A DNA stretch of 64,000 nt from Paenibacillus sp. YPG26 (GCF_023704175.1 NZ_CP084530.1:2831501-2895500); one strand, 5' to 3'; shown: positions 1 through 8,214, numbered from the stretch's first letter. The notes: generated by a model not told the origin, from the sequence alone. Numbers and translations are program-made.

Positions 1-70
1 CCATGAGGGCTTTGCTGTCGAGGTGCAGCTCCCTTATTCTCTAACAGAAATGGAGCGTGTGCTTAATTGA
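1..70 (+). CDS. C-terminal tail of a sensor histidine kinase (partial)
   Basis: An open frame enters the window from the left and ends at the TGA at 68-70. The last readable residues (HEGFAVEVQLPYSLTEMERV) look like the final strand of a HATPase_c domain. The TGA overlaps the TTG start of the response regulator gene that follows, the usual arrangement of a NarL-type two-component pair with translational coupling. Calling it a kinase rests mainly on this context, because only about 22 residues are visible. Confidence 0.6.
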   Translation, partial: HEGFAVEVQLPYSLTEMERVLN

Positions 71-732
71 GAATTCTGATCGTGGATGATCAACGGCTTA
101 TGAGAGAAGGACTTGCGACGCTCATTGGTCTGGAACCGGACATCGAGGTGATTGGAACCGCTGTGGATGGAATCGATGCCTACACCAAAGCGCTCGAATG
201 GCGGCCTGAAGTGGTGTTGATGGACATCCGGATGCCGGGTATGGATGGTGCCCAGGCCTCTGAGTTAATCCTTAAGCATTTACCGGAGACGAAGATCCTG
301 ATTCTGACCACCTTTGATGACGCAGAGTTGATCCTGCGGGTTCTCGGGACAGGCGTCCATGGATATCTGCTGAAGGATATGCCCTCTGAGGCAATCGTCA
401 GCGCAGTCCATACCGTATATAATGGCGGAACCGTACTTCAGCCCGATATTACCACAACGCTCCTTAAGGAGCTCCGAAGCCTGTCGGATTCCAGTCAGCA
501 GGCCCATTCTCTTAACCTGAATGAGCCTCAGGGGCTCCTGCTTCTAACAGAACGGGAGAGGGAAGTGCTCGCGGTGCTCGGCCAAGGATTGAACAACAAA
601 GAGATTGCGGATCTGCTTCATATCACAGAAGGCACAGTGAAGAATCATGTCTCGAATCTTATATCCAAGCTAGGGCTGCGCGACCGGACACAAGCCGCCA
701 TATTCTCTGTCCGTCATCAATTGCAAGTCTGA
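67..732 (+). CDS. NarL/FixJ-family response regulator
   Basis: This 221-residue protein has a receiver domain at about 1-120 with the acidic pocket DD at 7-8, the phospho-acceptor Asp53 in VLMDIRMPG and the conserved Lys in YLLKD. A LuxR-type helix-turn-helix follows at about 155-215 (LTEREREVLAVLGQGLNNKEIA, then VKNHVSNLISKLGLRDR). The start is TTG at 67, overlapping the stop of the upstream kinase fragment. It would be phosphorylated by that kinase and bind DNA as a dimer. The target genes cannot be read from this window; the next gene downstream (DoxX-like) is one possibility. Confidence 0.93.
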   Translation: MRILIVDDQRLMREGLATLIGLEPDIEVIGTAVDGIDAYTKALEWRPEVVLMDIRMPGMDGAQASELILKHLPETKILILTTFDDAELILRVLGTGVHGYLLKDMPSEAIVSAVHTVYNGGTVLQPDITTTLLKELRSLSDSSQQAHSLNLNEPQGLLLLTEREREVLAVLGQGLNNKEIADLLHITEGTVKNHVSNLISKLGLRDRTQAAIFSVRHQLQV

Positions 733-887
733 ATACCAAGGCATGACTTTTGGCATAGAGTATGCAAATCCGCATACTTTAGCGATCAAACGTTCTGCCT
801 TTTTCGCTTGCAATTCATTACTTTCCACAGATTTGCTTGCACAGGGTTCCGATTACAATCAAAGTGTAAGAAATTTGAGGAGGAGTT

Positions 888-1304
888 ATGAACATGAGAA
901 AACTAAAAATAGCCTACTGGATCATCACCGTGTGTACCCTGATCGGATTCTTGCTCAGTGCCGTCAATGAGCTCATTAGATCCCCGGAGACTCTAATTTC
1001 GACAACAAAGCTGCTGGGTTATCCCGCCTACTTCCTGACTCTCTTGGGTGTAGCCAAAGTCATCGGTATTGTGGTCATGATTATTCCCAAATTCCCTAGG
1101 CTGAAGGAATGGGCATATGCCGGCTTCACGATTGATTGTATATCCGCATTCTGGTCTGAAATAGCTGTAGGCAATCCTAAAGGCAGTATTAAGTCCGTCG
1201 TTGTCTTATTCTTCGTACTGCTCTCCTATTATCTGTTCCGCAGAATACAAAAAGGGATGGAATTGCGACTGGTTCCTGAATCCAAGCGTGTTCACACGGC
1301 ATAA
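888..1304 (+). CDS. DoxX-like family membrane protein
   Basis: The product is 138 residues with four hydrophobic segments (about 8-26, 46-66, 75-95 and 103-121). The pattern LLGYPAYFLTLLGVAKVIG followed by a conserved EWAYAGF motif fits the short DoxX-like family (Pfam DoxX_2 type) of small integral membrane proteins whose biochemical role is not settled. A purine-rich site, GAGGAGGAG (877-885), precedes the ATG at 888; a second in-frame ATG at 894 has better spacing and may be the true start. A stem-loop at 1394-1440 ends the unit. It may be a target of the upstream response regulator, which is inference only. Confidence 0.8.
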   Translation: MNMRKLKIAYWIITVCTLIGFLLSAVNELIRSPETLISTTKLLGYPAYFLTLLGVAKVIGIVVMIIPKFPRLKEWAYAGFTIDCISAFWSEIAVGNPKGSIKSVVVLFFVLLSYYLFRRIQKGMELRLVPESKRVHTA

Positions 1305-1393
1305 CAAGCAGGCATTCGCAAGCTAGCTATGATTGATATCTATAACGAATTGACCAAGAATCCTGTTGTGCTGATCAATTCAGCGCGGTAAAT

Positions 1394-1440
1394 AAATAAC
1401 GTCTCTGAGCTTGTCTTAAGCCCGGGGGCGTTATTTTTGT
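1394..1440 (+). terminator. Probable intrinsic terminator after the DoxX-like gene
   Basis: An 8-bp outer stem, AAATAACG/CGTTATTT, encloses a GC-rich interior containing GCTT/AAGC and is followed by TTTTTG. It lies 90 bp past the stop codon. The remaining intergenic DNA up to 1520 shows no gene. Confidence 0.6.
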
Positions 1441-1521
1441 GCCCAACCATTTCCGTGCCCATTCATAAACCCGAATTTCTATAGATTGTTAGCCAGCTGG
1501 ATATCCTATTCTTACACCTTG

Positions 1522-1586
1522 TTGCAAAATGAAAAAGGAAATGATATATTAGTTGAGCTATCAATCATTGATGCGTCAATCATTGA
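1522..1586 (+). promoter_or_regulatory. SigA promoter with twin MarR-type operators
   Basis: TTGCAA (1522-1527) and TATATT (1545-1550) are separated by exactly 17 bp. Just past the predicted transcription start lie two identical 11-bp perfect palindromes, TCAATCATTGA, at 1561-1571 and 1576-1586. Their 15-bp repeat distance and position over the start site are typical of an autoregulated MarR-family operon. The next gene is a MarR protein, which is the likely ligand. Confidence 0.75.
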
Positions 1587-1657
1587 GGCATCCAGGATTT
1601 GATTAAGCAATGGCTGTCCCCATTGTTCATGTCCAGATTCACCCAGGAGGTCTAGTC

Positions 1658-2080
1658 ATGACATGTATTCATTCCAAAGAAGAACAGATCATTAATCTGC
1701 TGAACGCACTTGGCAACAAAATCAGTCCCAAATTCGAACGCTGTACGGGAATCAGCTCCTCCCGCTTCGAGATTCTGCATCAGCTGGATCGGATTCCCGA
1801 GATTAACCAGTCTATGCTGCAGAAGGCCATTAATATTGATAGTGCCGCCATTACCCGCCATTTGAAGCAGCTTGAAGCCGATGGCTTGGTGAGCAGACGC
1901 AAGAATCCGGAAGATAACCGCGTTACATTTGTACAGCTTACAGATGAAGGCCGGAAGCATATTGAAGGCTACAAGGTTGAGAAGCTGAGCTTCATTCATC
2001 AGATATTTAAGGATTTCAGCGAGGATGAAATTGACTCGCTGGCGAGTCTGCTGGAACGCATGCAGAACAATTACTTTTGA
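1658..2080 (+). CDS. MarR-family transcriptional regulator
   Basis: This is a 140-residue winged-helix protein with helices flanking a wHTH core (MLQKAINIDSAAITRHLKQLE, then GLVSRRKNPEDNRVTFVQLT). The DxR wing motif of MarR proteins is clear. The ATG at 1658 is chosen over the ATG at 1610 because a perfect AGGAGG lies at 1645-1650. Cys3 and Cys25 are candidate thiol sensors but are unproven. It is first in a three-gene run with a nitroreductase and an antibiotic-biosynthesis-type monooxygenase, a combination seen in quinone- or electrophile-responsive operons (compare B. subtilis MhqR and YodB systems). It probably represses its own operon through the palindromes at 1561-1586. Confidence 0.9.
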   Translation: MTCIHSKEEQIINLLNALGNKISPKFERCTGISSSRFEILHQLDRIPEINQSMLQKAINIDSAAITRHLKQLEADGLVSRRKNPEDNRVTFVQLTDEGRKHIEGYKVEKLSFIHQIFKDFSEDEIDSLASLLERMQNNYF

Positions 2081-2106
2081 ACCCATAGATAGAGGAGAGA
2101 ATCATC

Positions 2107-2745
2107 ATGAGTACAGTCCACAGAACAAATGATTTCAACGAAATTACTTTTGGCCGCCGTTCGGTCAAAGCTTATGATCCGGAACTCAAGATCAGCCGCG
2201 AGGAAATGACCGAGATCCTGGCTGAAGCTTCCCGCGCCCCATCTTCAGTGAACATGCAGCCTTGGCGGTTCCTGGTTGTTGACAGCGCAGAAGGCAAAGA
2301 AAAACTGGCCCCGCTCGCCAAATTCAACCAGACCCAAGTATTAACCTCTTCCGCCGTGATTGCCGTGTTCATCGACATGAACAATGGTGAGTATATGGAT
2401 GAAATCTTCGGGAAAGCCGTAGAACTGGGCTATATGCCGCAAGAAATCAAAGAAATGCAAATGAATGCCTTCAGACCTTACTATGAGACCATCTCCAGAG
2501 CCGATCTTCGTGATGTGAACCTGATTGACGCAGGACTAGTCTCCATGCAGCTGATGCTGGTGGCGCGTGCGCACGGTTATGACACGAACCCAATCGGAGG
2601 TTATGAGAAGGATCAGATTGCCGAGGCTTTCGGTATGGACAAAGAACGCTACCAGCCTGTTATGCTGATCTCGATCGGTAAGGCTGCCAAGGAAGGACAT
2701 CCTTCCTACCGCCTGCCTGTAGAGACAATTACTACCTGGGCTTAA
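2107..2745 (+). CDS. Nitroreductase-family FMN oxidoreductase
   Basis: The protein is 212 residues, the normal length for the family. The start FGRRSVKAYDPELKISREEM matches the FMN-binding RRSxRxF/Y motif. ASRAPSSVNMQPWRFLVV is the second FMN and dimer motif, and the C-terminal part carries the usual glycine-rich segment (NPIGGYEKDQIAEAF). Such enzymes use NAD(P)H to reduce quinones or nitroaromatics in the cytosol. A GAGGAGAG site precedes the ATG by 6 nt, and the gene starts 26 nt after marR, so they are co-transcribed. The substrate cannot be read from the sequence. Confidence 0.92.
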   Translation: MSTVHRTNDFNEITFGRRSVKAYDPELKISREEMTEILAEASRAPSSVNMQPWRFLVVDSAEGKEKLAPLAKFNQTQVLTSSAVIAVFIDMNNGEYMDEIFGKAVELGYMPQEIKEMQMNAFRPYYETISRADLRDVNLIDAGLVSMQLMLVARAHGYDTNPIGGYEKDQIAEAFGMDKERYQPVMLISIGKAAKEGHPSYRLPVETITTWA

Positions 2746-2772
2746 GTTCAGGGAAATGGGAGGCTATACAAC

Positions 2773-3069
2773 ATGATTATCATTCACGCACACATGCAGA
2801 TCCAACCGCAACAGGAAGTCGTTTTTCTGGATGCTGCCAAACAACTGATCGCCGCAACACGTAATGAGGAAGGCAATATCAGCTATGACCTTGTGAGAAG
2901 CACAGAACGCGAGCATCACTATACGATGATTGAGCTGTGGCAGGATGAAGCCGCTACGGCTGCCCATAATACCAGTGCGCATTTCCAGACCTTTGTCCAG
3001 CAGGCTCCTGAATTCATGGCTGCACCGATGAAGGTGGATGTATTCGCGGGAGAGGCTGTTCAGCGTTAA
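2773..3069 (+). CDS. Antibiotic biosynthesis monooxygenase-type protein (YgiN-like quinol monooxygenase)
   Basis: This 98-residue ferredoxin-like alpha/beta protein matches the ABM domain: MIIIHAHMQIQPQQEVVFLD begins the first strand, EEGNISYDLVRS and YTMIELWQDEAA are the conserved core strands, and an AHNTSAHFQTFV helix follows. Members are small dimers that oxidise quinols or act on aromatic intermediates without cofactors. It is the last gene of the MarR operon (27 nt after the nitroreductase, with a GGGAGG site). The pairing of quinone reductase and quinol monooxygenase suggests a quinone redox or detoxification task. Confidence 0.87.
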   Translation: MIIIHAHMQIQPQQEVVFLDAAKQLIAATRNEEGNISYDLVRSTEREHHYTMIELWQDEAATAAHNTSAHFQTFVQQAPEFMAAPMKVDVFAGEAVQR

Positions 3070-3106
3070 GCTGCTCCCTTAATTGTATATTTGTCAGAAT
3101 ACAGAG

Positions 3107-3156
3107 AATCCATCTGAGCTCATAATGACTATGGCTTAGATGGATTTATTTGTTTT
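3107..3156 (+). terminator. Intrinsic terminator of the MarR-nitroreductase operon
   Basis: A 13-bp stem (AATCCATCTGAGC with GCTTAGATGGATT, one G-U pair) and a 14-nt loop are followed by TATTTGTTTTA. Confidence 0.85.
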
Positions 3157-3179
3157 ATAGCCGCCGTGTAGAACGAGGC

Positions 3180-4169
3180 TTATATTTTCAATACAAGCTT
3201 TCCGACTGTAGCTCCCTTTTCAAGTAGAGCAAGGGCTTCGGCCGCATCCTCCAGAGGGTACACGCCTTGAATCTGTGCATGAATTTCTTTTTTTGCCAGC
3301 ATATTTAATGCTTCACGTGCTGCTGTCCCCGTCTCCACTGGGTTGCTGTCGCTGTATCCACCCAGGGTAAAGCCCGCGTACTGACGGTTGGAGAACCACA
3401 TCTGATTGAAAGAATGCCCTACATCCTCTTCACCACTAGCATTTCCTACGACAACCATTTGTCCCAGAGGGCGAAGCACGTCTAGGCTTTGCTTACGCAT
3501 ATCTCCCCCAACTGGGTCAAAGACAGCATGAACACCCTTATGTCCGGTGGCCCGGAGGGTGTGCTCCACAAAGTCGGACCGGAGAAATAATTCGTCATAT
3601 CCAAGGGATGCAGCGAGCTCTATCTTGCCGGGGCTGCCTACGGTTCCAAATACCTTCCCTGCCCCCAGGCGCTTCGCCATCTGGCCCAGGAAGCTGCCTA
3701 GTCCGCCTGCCGCTGCGTGAACAAGCACACTATCTCCCGCTCTTAATCTATGTACTTCTTGTATAGCCAGGTAAGCAGTTGTCACATTCACAATCGAGGC
3801 AGCTGCTGTAGCAAGGTCCACCTCGGCTTCCAACTGATCGAGAGGAACGGTTAGATCCGGCCGTACGTTCGCTATGGAGGCAAAGCCGCCCAGATGATGC
3901 AGGGTCATGGAGGCAACGGGCTGCCCAACATGGAAGCCCTTCACGCCCTCCCCGATCGCACGCACATATCCCGATACTTCCAAGCCCGGTGTGAGCGGCA
4001 TAGGATAAGCGGCACTGAATTCGCCGCGACTTAGCAGCACTTCGAAATATCCCACACCTGCATAAGCAACGTCAATGGTAAGCATGCCCGGAGCCGGCTG
4101 CAAATCCGGCTTTGTCTGAAGCTTCAGGCTCCCCGGTCCTCCGGGATGATCTATCATAACAACTTTCAT
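3180..4169 (-). CDS. Zinc-type MDR-superfamily NADPH:quinone oxidoreductase
   Basis: The protein is 329 residues. The N-terminal GroES-like fold (PAPGMLTIDVAYAGVGYFEV; GLEVSGYVRAIGEGV) is followed by a Rossmann domain with the nucleotide motif VLVHAAAGGLGSFLGQMAK (AAxGGxG). Cys ligands for zinc are absent, as expected for the quinone-oxidoreductase/crotonyl-CoA-reductase-like branch. The ATG at 4169 is preferred over upstream codons because CCTCCT on the plus strand (4177-4182) gives a perfect AGGAGG 7 nt away. A regulator gene lies upstream on the same strand (4263-5093). The substrate is probably an alpha,beta-unsaturated carbonyl or quinone, by family only. Confidence 0.9.
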   Translation of the reverse strand: MKVVMIDHPGGPGSLKLQTKPDLQPAPGMLTIDVAYAGVGYFEVLLSRGEFSAAYPMPLTPGLEVSGYVRAIGEGVKGFHVGQPVASMTLHHLGGFASIANVRPDLTVPLDQLEAEVDLATAAASIVNVTTAYLAIQEVHRLRAGDSVLVHAAAGGLGSFLGQMAKRLGAGKVFGTVGSPGKIELAASLGYDELFLRSDFVEHTLRATGHKGVHAVFDPVGGDMRKQSLDVLRPLGQMVVVGNASGEEDVGHSFNQMWFSNRQYAGFTLGGYSDSNPVETGTAAREALNMLAKKEIHAQIQGVYPLEDAAEALALLEKGATVGKLVLKI

Positions 4170-4178
4170 TTTGTAACC

Positions 4179-4197
4179 TCCTATATTTGATATAGGA
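4179..4197 (-). promoter_or_regulatory. Palindrome over the 5' UTR of the MDR oxidoreductase gene
   Basis: TCCTATA-ttTGA-TATAGGA is a 7-bp inverted repeat that starts inside the ribosome binding site and lies just after a possible minus-strand promoter (TTGCAG, 17 bp, TATATC). It could be the operator of the adjacent MmyB-like regulator, or an mRNA hairpin masking the ribosome binding site. Confidence 0.45.
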
Positions 4198-4262
4198 TTA
4201 TTATATTGGGCCTGCAAGAGGGTAACCAGTTTGCAGTTATACAGGTATCCGTACTAACAGAC

Positions 4263-5093
4263 TTATTTCCCGATATCCGCAAGTTTAAGTTCAGTACCGG
4301 TACCCGCTACGGGAGTAAATACACAGCAGTGCAGATTCGCATCATCGTTGATACTAGAGAATGTATTCAGTTGAAAAAACAGCCGTCCTGCGGCTGGATG
4401 GTCATACGTGTAATGTACGGATTTCTTCTGCCGTACCTCGTGAACACGCCATAACGCGAGAAACTCCTCGCTTTCCTGACCCATTTGTCTAACGAATTCC
4501 TCATTCCACGGATCATCCACTTGCTGGTCATAGGCCGAACGAAACACCCCTATTGCGTAATCTGCGAACTCCGCCCAATTCACCAGCTGCTTGCGCAGGC
4601 TCGAATTCGTGAACATCAGCCTTGTCATCACACGCTCCTCTTCCGGAATATTCTCGAAATCCACAATAATCTCACAGGCCATCCGGTTATAAGCCAGCAC
4701 TTCGGTTCGGTGATTAGCGATGATCGCGGGATATTGAAGCTGATCGATAATGTTCTGGAGTTCCGGGCTCATTTCAGCTTGCGGGTATAGACTCCGGCTG
4801 GCGCCGTAATTGGCCAAACGCAGCAGATGAAGATGTTCCTCTGGAGATAATTGCAGGGCTCTTCCGACACTCTCAATCACTTCTCTTGAGACGGTGTTGA
4901 CCCTGCCTTGTTCCAGCCAGGTATACCAGGTGATGCTTACCCCTGCAATATGGGCTACCTCTTCTCTGCGTAATCCCGGCGTTCTCCTTCTTCCCAGGCG
5001 TCCAACTGTCTCGATATGATCCGGTTTGATCCGCTCACGGCGGGATTTCAGGAAATCTCCAAGTATTTTCGTCTTATGCTTATCTGAAGACAT
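4263..5093 (-). CDS. XRE-family regulator with MmyB-like ligand-binding domain
   Basis: This is a 276-residue protein. Residues about 8-80 form an extended helix-turn-helix typical of MmyB-like regulators (LGDFLKSRRERIKP, RRTPGLRREEVAHIAGVS, WYTWLEQGR). Residues about 100-260 are a PAS-like sensor (MLTR_LBD type; YPAIIANHRTEVLAYNRMAC). Several characterised relatives control a neighbouring oxidoreductase gene, and here an MDR oxidoreductase lies directly downstream on the same strand with a 93-nt gap. ATG 5093 is chosen over GTG 5099 because AAGGGG then sits 8 nt upstream. The possible ligand is unknown. A short inverted repeat, TAAAC-actac-GTTTA, at 5181-5195 could be its own operator. Confidence 0.88.
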   Translation of the reverse strand: MSSDKHKTKILGDFLKSRRERIKPDHIETVGRLGRRRTPGLRREEVAHIAGVSITWYTWLEQGRVNTVSREVIESVGRALQLSPEEHLHLLRLANYGASRSLYPQAEMSPELQNIIDQLQYPAIIANHRTEVLAYNRMACEIIVDFENIPEEERVMTRLMFTNSSLRKQLVNWAEFADYAIGVFRSAYDQQVDDPWNEEFVRQMGQESEEFLALWRVHEVRQKKSVHYTYDHPAAGRLFFQLNTFSSINDDANLHCCVFTPVAGTGTELKLADIGK

Positions 5094-5318
5094 TTCCACA
5101 GCCCCTTATTCACATATATAGCTCTTCCTATATTCCGGCAGCATACCTCTTGTTGGTTCAATGTATCCTTCACAAGCTGATAAACACTACGTTTAGTATA
5201 CAAAATCCCCGACTCAAAAAGAATCCTATTCAGTGGGCAGTGCCATTACTGCCCCGGTTACAGGAGAATGACGGATAAAGGGTACCCGGCGACTTCACAC
5301 TTTCCAGAGTGGAAGTAA

Positions 5319-5369
5319 TTGACACTATAGACGACCGGTGATATATTGTGCATATACAACATACACAAT
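5319..5369 (+). promoter_or_regulatory. SigA promoter and YtrA/GntR-type operator
   Basis: TTGACA (5319-5324) and TATATT (5342-5347) have 17-bp spacing. An inverted repeat, ATTGTG (5345-5350) and CACAAT (5364-5369) with 13 bp between the arms, overlaps the -10 element. Widely spaced short arms like these resemble YtrA-type GntR operators, and a YtrA-type regulator is the last gene of this operon. Confidence 0.72.
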
Positions 5370-5389
5370 TTTGAAGTGGAGGGCACAGT

Positions 5390-6244
5390 ATGCTGGCATT
5401 AGATATACAAGGGTTGAACAAGAAATACGACCACTTTCAACTGAAGGACGTATCTTTTCAACTGGAACAGGGTTATATAATGGGATTCATCGGGGCTAAT
5501 GGCGCCGGTAAAACAACGACCATCAAATCCATCCTGAATTTGATTCATGTGGATAGCGGCGAAATCCATGTGCTGGGCAAGAACATGGCCGATCATGAGG
5601 TCGATTTGAAGCAGGAAATTGGTTCTGCCTTCGGGGATATTCATTTCTATACCCGGACCAAAATCAAGACGCTCACAAATGTCATCAAAACCTTCTACCG
5701 TAATTGGGACGATGAGACCTATTATAAGTACATGAGGAAGTTCAACTTGATTGAGGACAAGAAAATAGCTGAATTATCGACCGGAATGAGGGTTAAATAC
5801 AATCTGGCCCTGGCTTTGTCACACGGCGCCAAGCTTCTAATTCTGGATGAACCCACAAGCGGACTTGATCCGGTTGCCAGAGACAATCTGCTGGATGTTT
5901 TTCAGGAGCTGGTCGAGGACGGCGAGATTAGCATTCTTTTCTCCACCCATATCACCTCTGATCTGGAGAAGTGTGCCGATTACATTACCTATATCCATAA
6001 CGGACAGATCATCAACAGTGCGGAGAAAGAGGATTTTACCGACACATATCGCTTATTGAATGGTACGACGGAACAGTTGGATCTGATCAAAGACCAGTTA
6101 ATCTCCTATAAGACAAATTCTTTCGGCTTTACAGGCCTGATTCATACCCAAGACCTGGATCCGTCCCTGGATATTAAATCCGCTGTGCCAAATCTTGAGG
6201 AGATTATGATCTATTTCTCGAAGAAGGAGGATATGTATGTCTAA
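5390..6244 (+). CDS. ABC transporter ATP-binding protein (YtrB/YhcG-like)
   Basis: The protein is 284 residues. Walker A is GANGAGKTT at about 35-43, the signature is LSTGM (a variant of LSGGQ) near 131, and Walker B is LLILDEP followed by TSGLDP. The D-loop and H-loop (FSTHI) are intact, so it should hydrolyse ATP. About 70 C-terminal residues beyond the nucleotide-binding domain are typical of exporter-type ABC-2 ATPases. It overlaps the permease gene by 8 bp. Relatives with a GntR regulator of YtrA type respond to cell-wall antibiotics or export small molecules; the substrate is not readable here. Confidence 0.93.
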   Translation: MLALDIQGLNKKYDHFQLKDVSFQLEQGYIMGFIGANGAGKTTTIKSILNLIHVDSGEIHVLGKNMADHEVDLKQEIGSAFGDIHFYTRTKIKTLTNVIKTFYRNWDDETYYKYMRKFNLIEDKKIAELSTGMRVKYNLALALSHGAKLLILDEPTSGLDPVARDNLLDVFQELVEDGEISILFSTHITSDLEKCADYITYIHNGQIINSAEKEDFTDTYRLLNGTTEQLDLIKDQLISYKTNSFGFTGLIHTQDLDPSLDIKSAVPNLEEIMIYFSKKEDMYV

Positions 6245-6890
6245 CTTGCTAATGAAAGAACTTAAGCTGGGCGTTAACCCGTTTTTCTATGTGCTTCCTT
6301 TTCTTACGGGTGCATTAATGCTGATTCCCGGTTGGCTGTATTTCCTGGTTATTCTGTATTTTTGTTTTATTACGATTCCGAATATGTTCGGAGGGTACAA
6401 AAGCCAGAATGACCTAATGTTCACAAGCATGCTCCCTGTTACGAAGAAAGATATGGTTAAAGCCAAAATATGCTTTGTTGTCATTCTGGAGCTGCTTCAT
6501 GTCGTTGTTGCCGTTATCTTCGGGCTGATAAGCATTCAGTTATATCCGAATTTGACCTACCTTTTCTTTGCACCCTCGTTAGGTTTCTGGGGACTCTGCT
6601 TCGTTATGCTGGCAATCTTCAACATCATCTTCATACCTATGTACTACAAGACGGCTTATAAATACGGCGCTGCCTCCATCGTGTCCATCACAGCCGCTAT
6701 TGCTTTTGCCGGACTCGCCGAATGGCTTGGCATAGACAGCCCGGTCATATTCGATCTATTCAAAGGGACTGGCGCCGATAATCTGGCCCTCCAGCTCTCC
6801 ATCTTGCTCATAGGGATTGGCATATTTGCGATATTTACCATTATCGCTTATCATATGGCAATCAAACGGTTTGAGAAAGTGGAAATCTAA
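6237..6890 (+). CDS. ABC-2 type permease (ABC2_membrane_5-like)
   Basis: This 217-residue membrane protein has six hydrophobic segments (about 15-35, 40-58, 79-98, 105-125, 140-160 and 184-205). The cytosolic motif GGYKSQNDLMFTSMLPVTKKDMVKAK lies between the first helices and is characteristic of the ABC2_membrane_5 family found beside YtrA-type operons. It pairs with the ATPase encoded 8 bp upstream and shares one base with the GntR gene downstream, so the three are translationally coupled. Confidence 0.88.
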   Translation: MSNLLMKELKLGVNPFFYVLPFLTGALMLIPGWLYFLVILYFCFITIPNMFGGYKSQNDLMFTSMLPVTKKDMVKAKICFVVILELLHVVVAVIFGLISIQLYPNLTYLFFAPSLGFWGLCFVMLAIFNIIFIPMYYKTAYKYGAASIVSITAAIAFAGLAEWLGIDSPVIFDLFKGTGADNLALQLSILLIGIGIFAIFTIIAYHMAIKRFEKVEI

Positions 6891-7255
6891 TGAACATAGC
6901 TATTTCGAACACATCAGACAAACCTATATACCAGCAGCTTTTTGAACAAATCAGCGCGCAAATTCTCAAGGGTGAACTAGAAAAGGGCTACAGCCTGCCA
7001 CCAATCCGTCAGGCGGCTTCAGAGCTTCGTGTAAGTATCATTACCGTCAAAAAAGCATGGGAGGAGCTCGAACGGGCGGCGTTGATCTACACCGTTACCG
7101 GCAAAGGATGTTTTGTAGCCGAGCTCTCACCCGAAGAGCTGCTCCAAAAACGAAATGAAATGATCTTGAAGCAGATGCAGATTGACACTTCGTATTACAA
7201 ATCTTTTGGCCTGACGATAGAAGAAGCTGTTCATCTTATGAAGGAAGTGTATTAA
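6890..7255 (+). CDS. GntR-family regulator, YtrA subfamily
   Basis: At 121 residues it holds a GntR winged helix (PIYQQLFEQISAQILKGELE; LPPIRQAASELRVSIITVKKAWEELE) and a C-terminal dimer helix of about 50 residues (EELLQKRNEMILKQM), the short form that defines YtrA proteins. It starts within TAATG at the end of the permease gene. It is last in its operon and probably represses the promoter at 5319-5347. Its stop codon overlaps the stop codon of the convergent hydrolase gene, so no terminator fits between them. Confidence 0.92.
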   Translation: MNIAISNTSDKPIYQQLFEQISAQILKGELEKGYSLPPIRQAASELRVSIITVKKAWEELERAALIYTVTGKGCFVAELSPEELLQKRNEMILKQMQIDTSYYKSFGLTIEEAVHLMKEVY

Positions 7256-8214
7256 CGCTCACCTTCATATATCTTATAAAGGGCTGTATAGAACAGGTCT
7301 GGCTGGTCCATCATCGTCATATGTCCGGCATCAGGAATAAGGTAGATCCCTTTATTAGGGGCCTTGATCTCTTCGTAATATTGCTGGGCAAGTACATAAG
7401 GGGCCTGCCAGTCGTTCCCGCCCAAGATGTAATAGACAGGCACTTGATATTCCGACTTCTCCTTACGTAGATCGAAGTCCCCTAGAAACTCATGAAGCTT
7501 GGCGTTGGCCTTGAAAATCTTTATAAAAGCCGTAATATCCGAGAACTGGAAGATAGGACTTTTGAAGACTGTCAACCACGTCCCAAGTCCGAGCTTTAAT
7601 GCTAAATTGTATTTTCCTTGCAGCTTCCTGATCTTTGTACACTTCTCTAGAAATTCACGGTTAAATACAATTCTTGAACCCGGATATTCGCCAATCGACT
7701 TAAGCTTTGCAAGCGACTTGTGATCACCGGCTTGTTCTATCATTTCCTTCACCTTGTTGTATCCTATCCGTTCATTCTCCAACATACTGATAACCGGTCC
7801 AACGCCAATGAAATAGGCCGCCTCCTCAGGATGCTTTCTAATGAACAGGGTTCCAAGTACACTCCCCCACGAATGCCCGAGGAGCACAATCTTCCTCTTG
7901 TCATATTTCTTCTTCAAATATTGGATCACACCGGATAAATCCTGCATCAACAATTCCATGGTTGGAAGCTTGTCCGGATTCTGTGTCAATGTCTTCCCTG
8001 TTCCCCTCTGATCCCAATGAACAACCGTGTAGAGCTCTTCCCATCGTTTCTGGAAAGTCCTTGTGAACAGGGACTCGGCTGAGCCGGGGCCACCATGCAA
8101 GAACAACATCACGGGATTATCAGTATTTGTTCCTCTATGGTATAGAAATTGGCGGATTCCGTTAATGGGTACATACTCTGTAAAACAGATAGGTCTCTTG
8201 GCTTCACGCTTCAT
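7252..8214 (-). CDS. Alpha/beta hydrolase (proline iminopeptidase-like)
   Basis: The protein is 320 residues. The oxyanion motif HGGPGS, the nucleophile elbow GHSWGS, the acid in GGNDWQ and the histidine in DAGHM give a full Ser-Asp-His triad, and DQRGTGKT precedes the elbow. This order matches the S33 prolyl-aminopeptidase/hydrolase family. Several in-frame upstream codons exist, but ATG 8214 has GAGGAGAGG 4-5 nt upstream and overlaps the end of the MarR gene by 11 bp, so the two are coupled. The exact substrate is open: peptidase, lactonase and esterase members share this sequence pattern. Confidence 0.88.
   Translation of the reverse strand: MKREAKRPICFTEYVPINGIRQFLYHRGTNTDNPVMLFLHGGPGSAESLFTRTFQKRWEELYTVVHWDQRGTGKTLTQNPDKLPTMELLMQDLSGVIQYLKKKYDKRKIVLLGHSWGSVLGTLFIRKHPEEAAYFIGVGPVISMLENERIGYNKVKEMIEQAGDHKSLAKLKSIGEYPGSRIVFNREFLEKCTKIRKLQGKYNLALKLGLGTWLTVFKSPIFQFSDITAFIKIFKANAKLHEFLGDFDLRKEKSEYQVPVYYILGGNDWQAPYVLAQQYYEEIKAPNKGIYLIPDAGHMTMMDQPDLFYTALYKIYEGER

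Noticed and set aside
743..970. Short open frame after the response regulator
   Set aside because: It overlaps the DoxX-like gene in another frame and has no ribosome site or protein-like composition.
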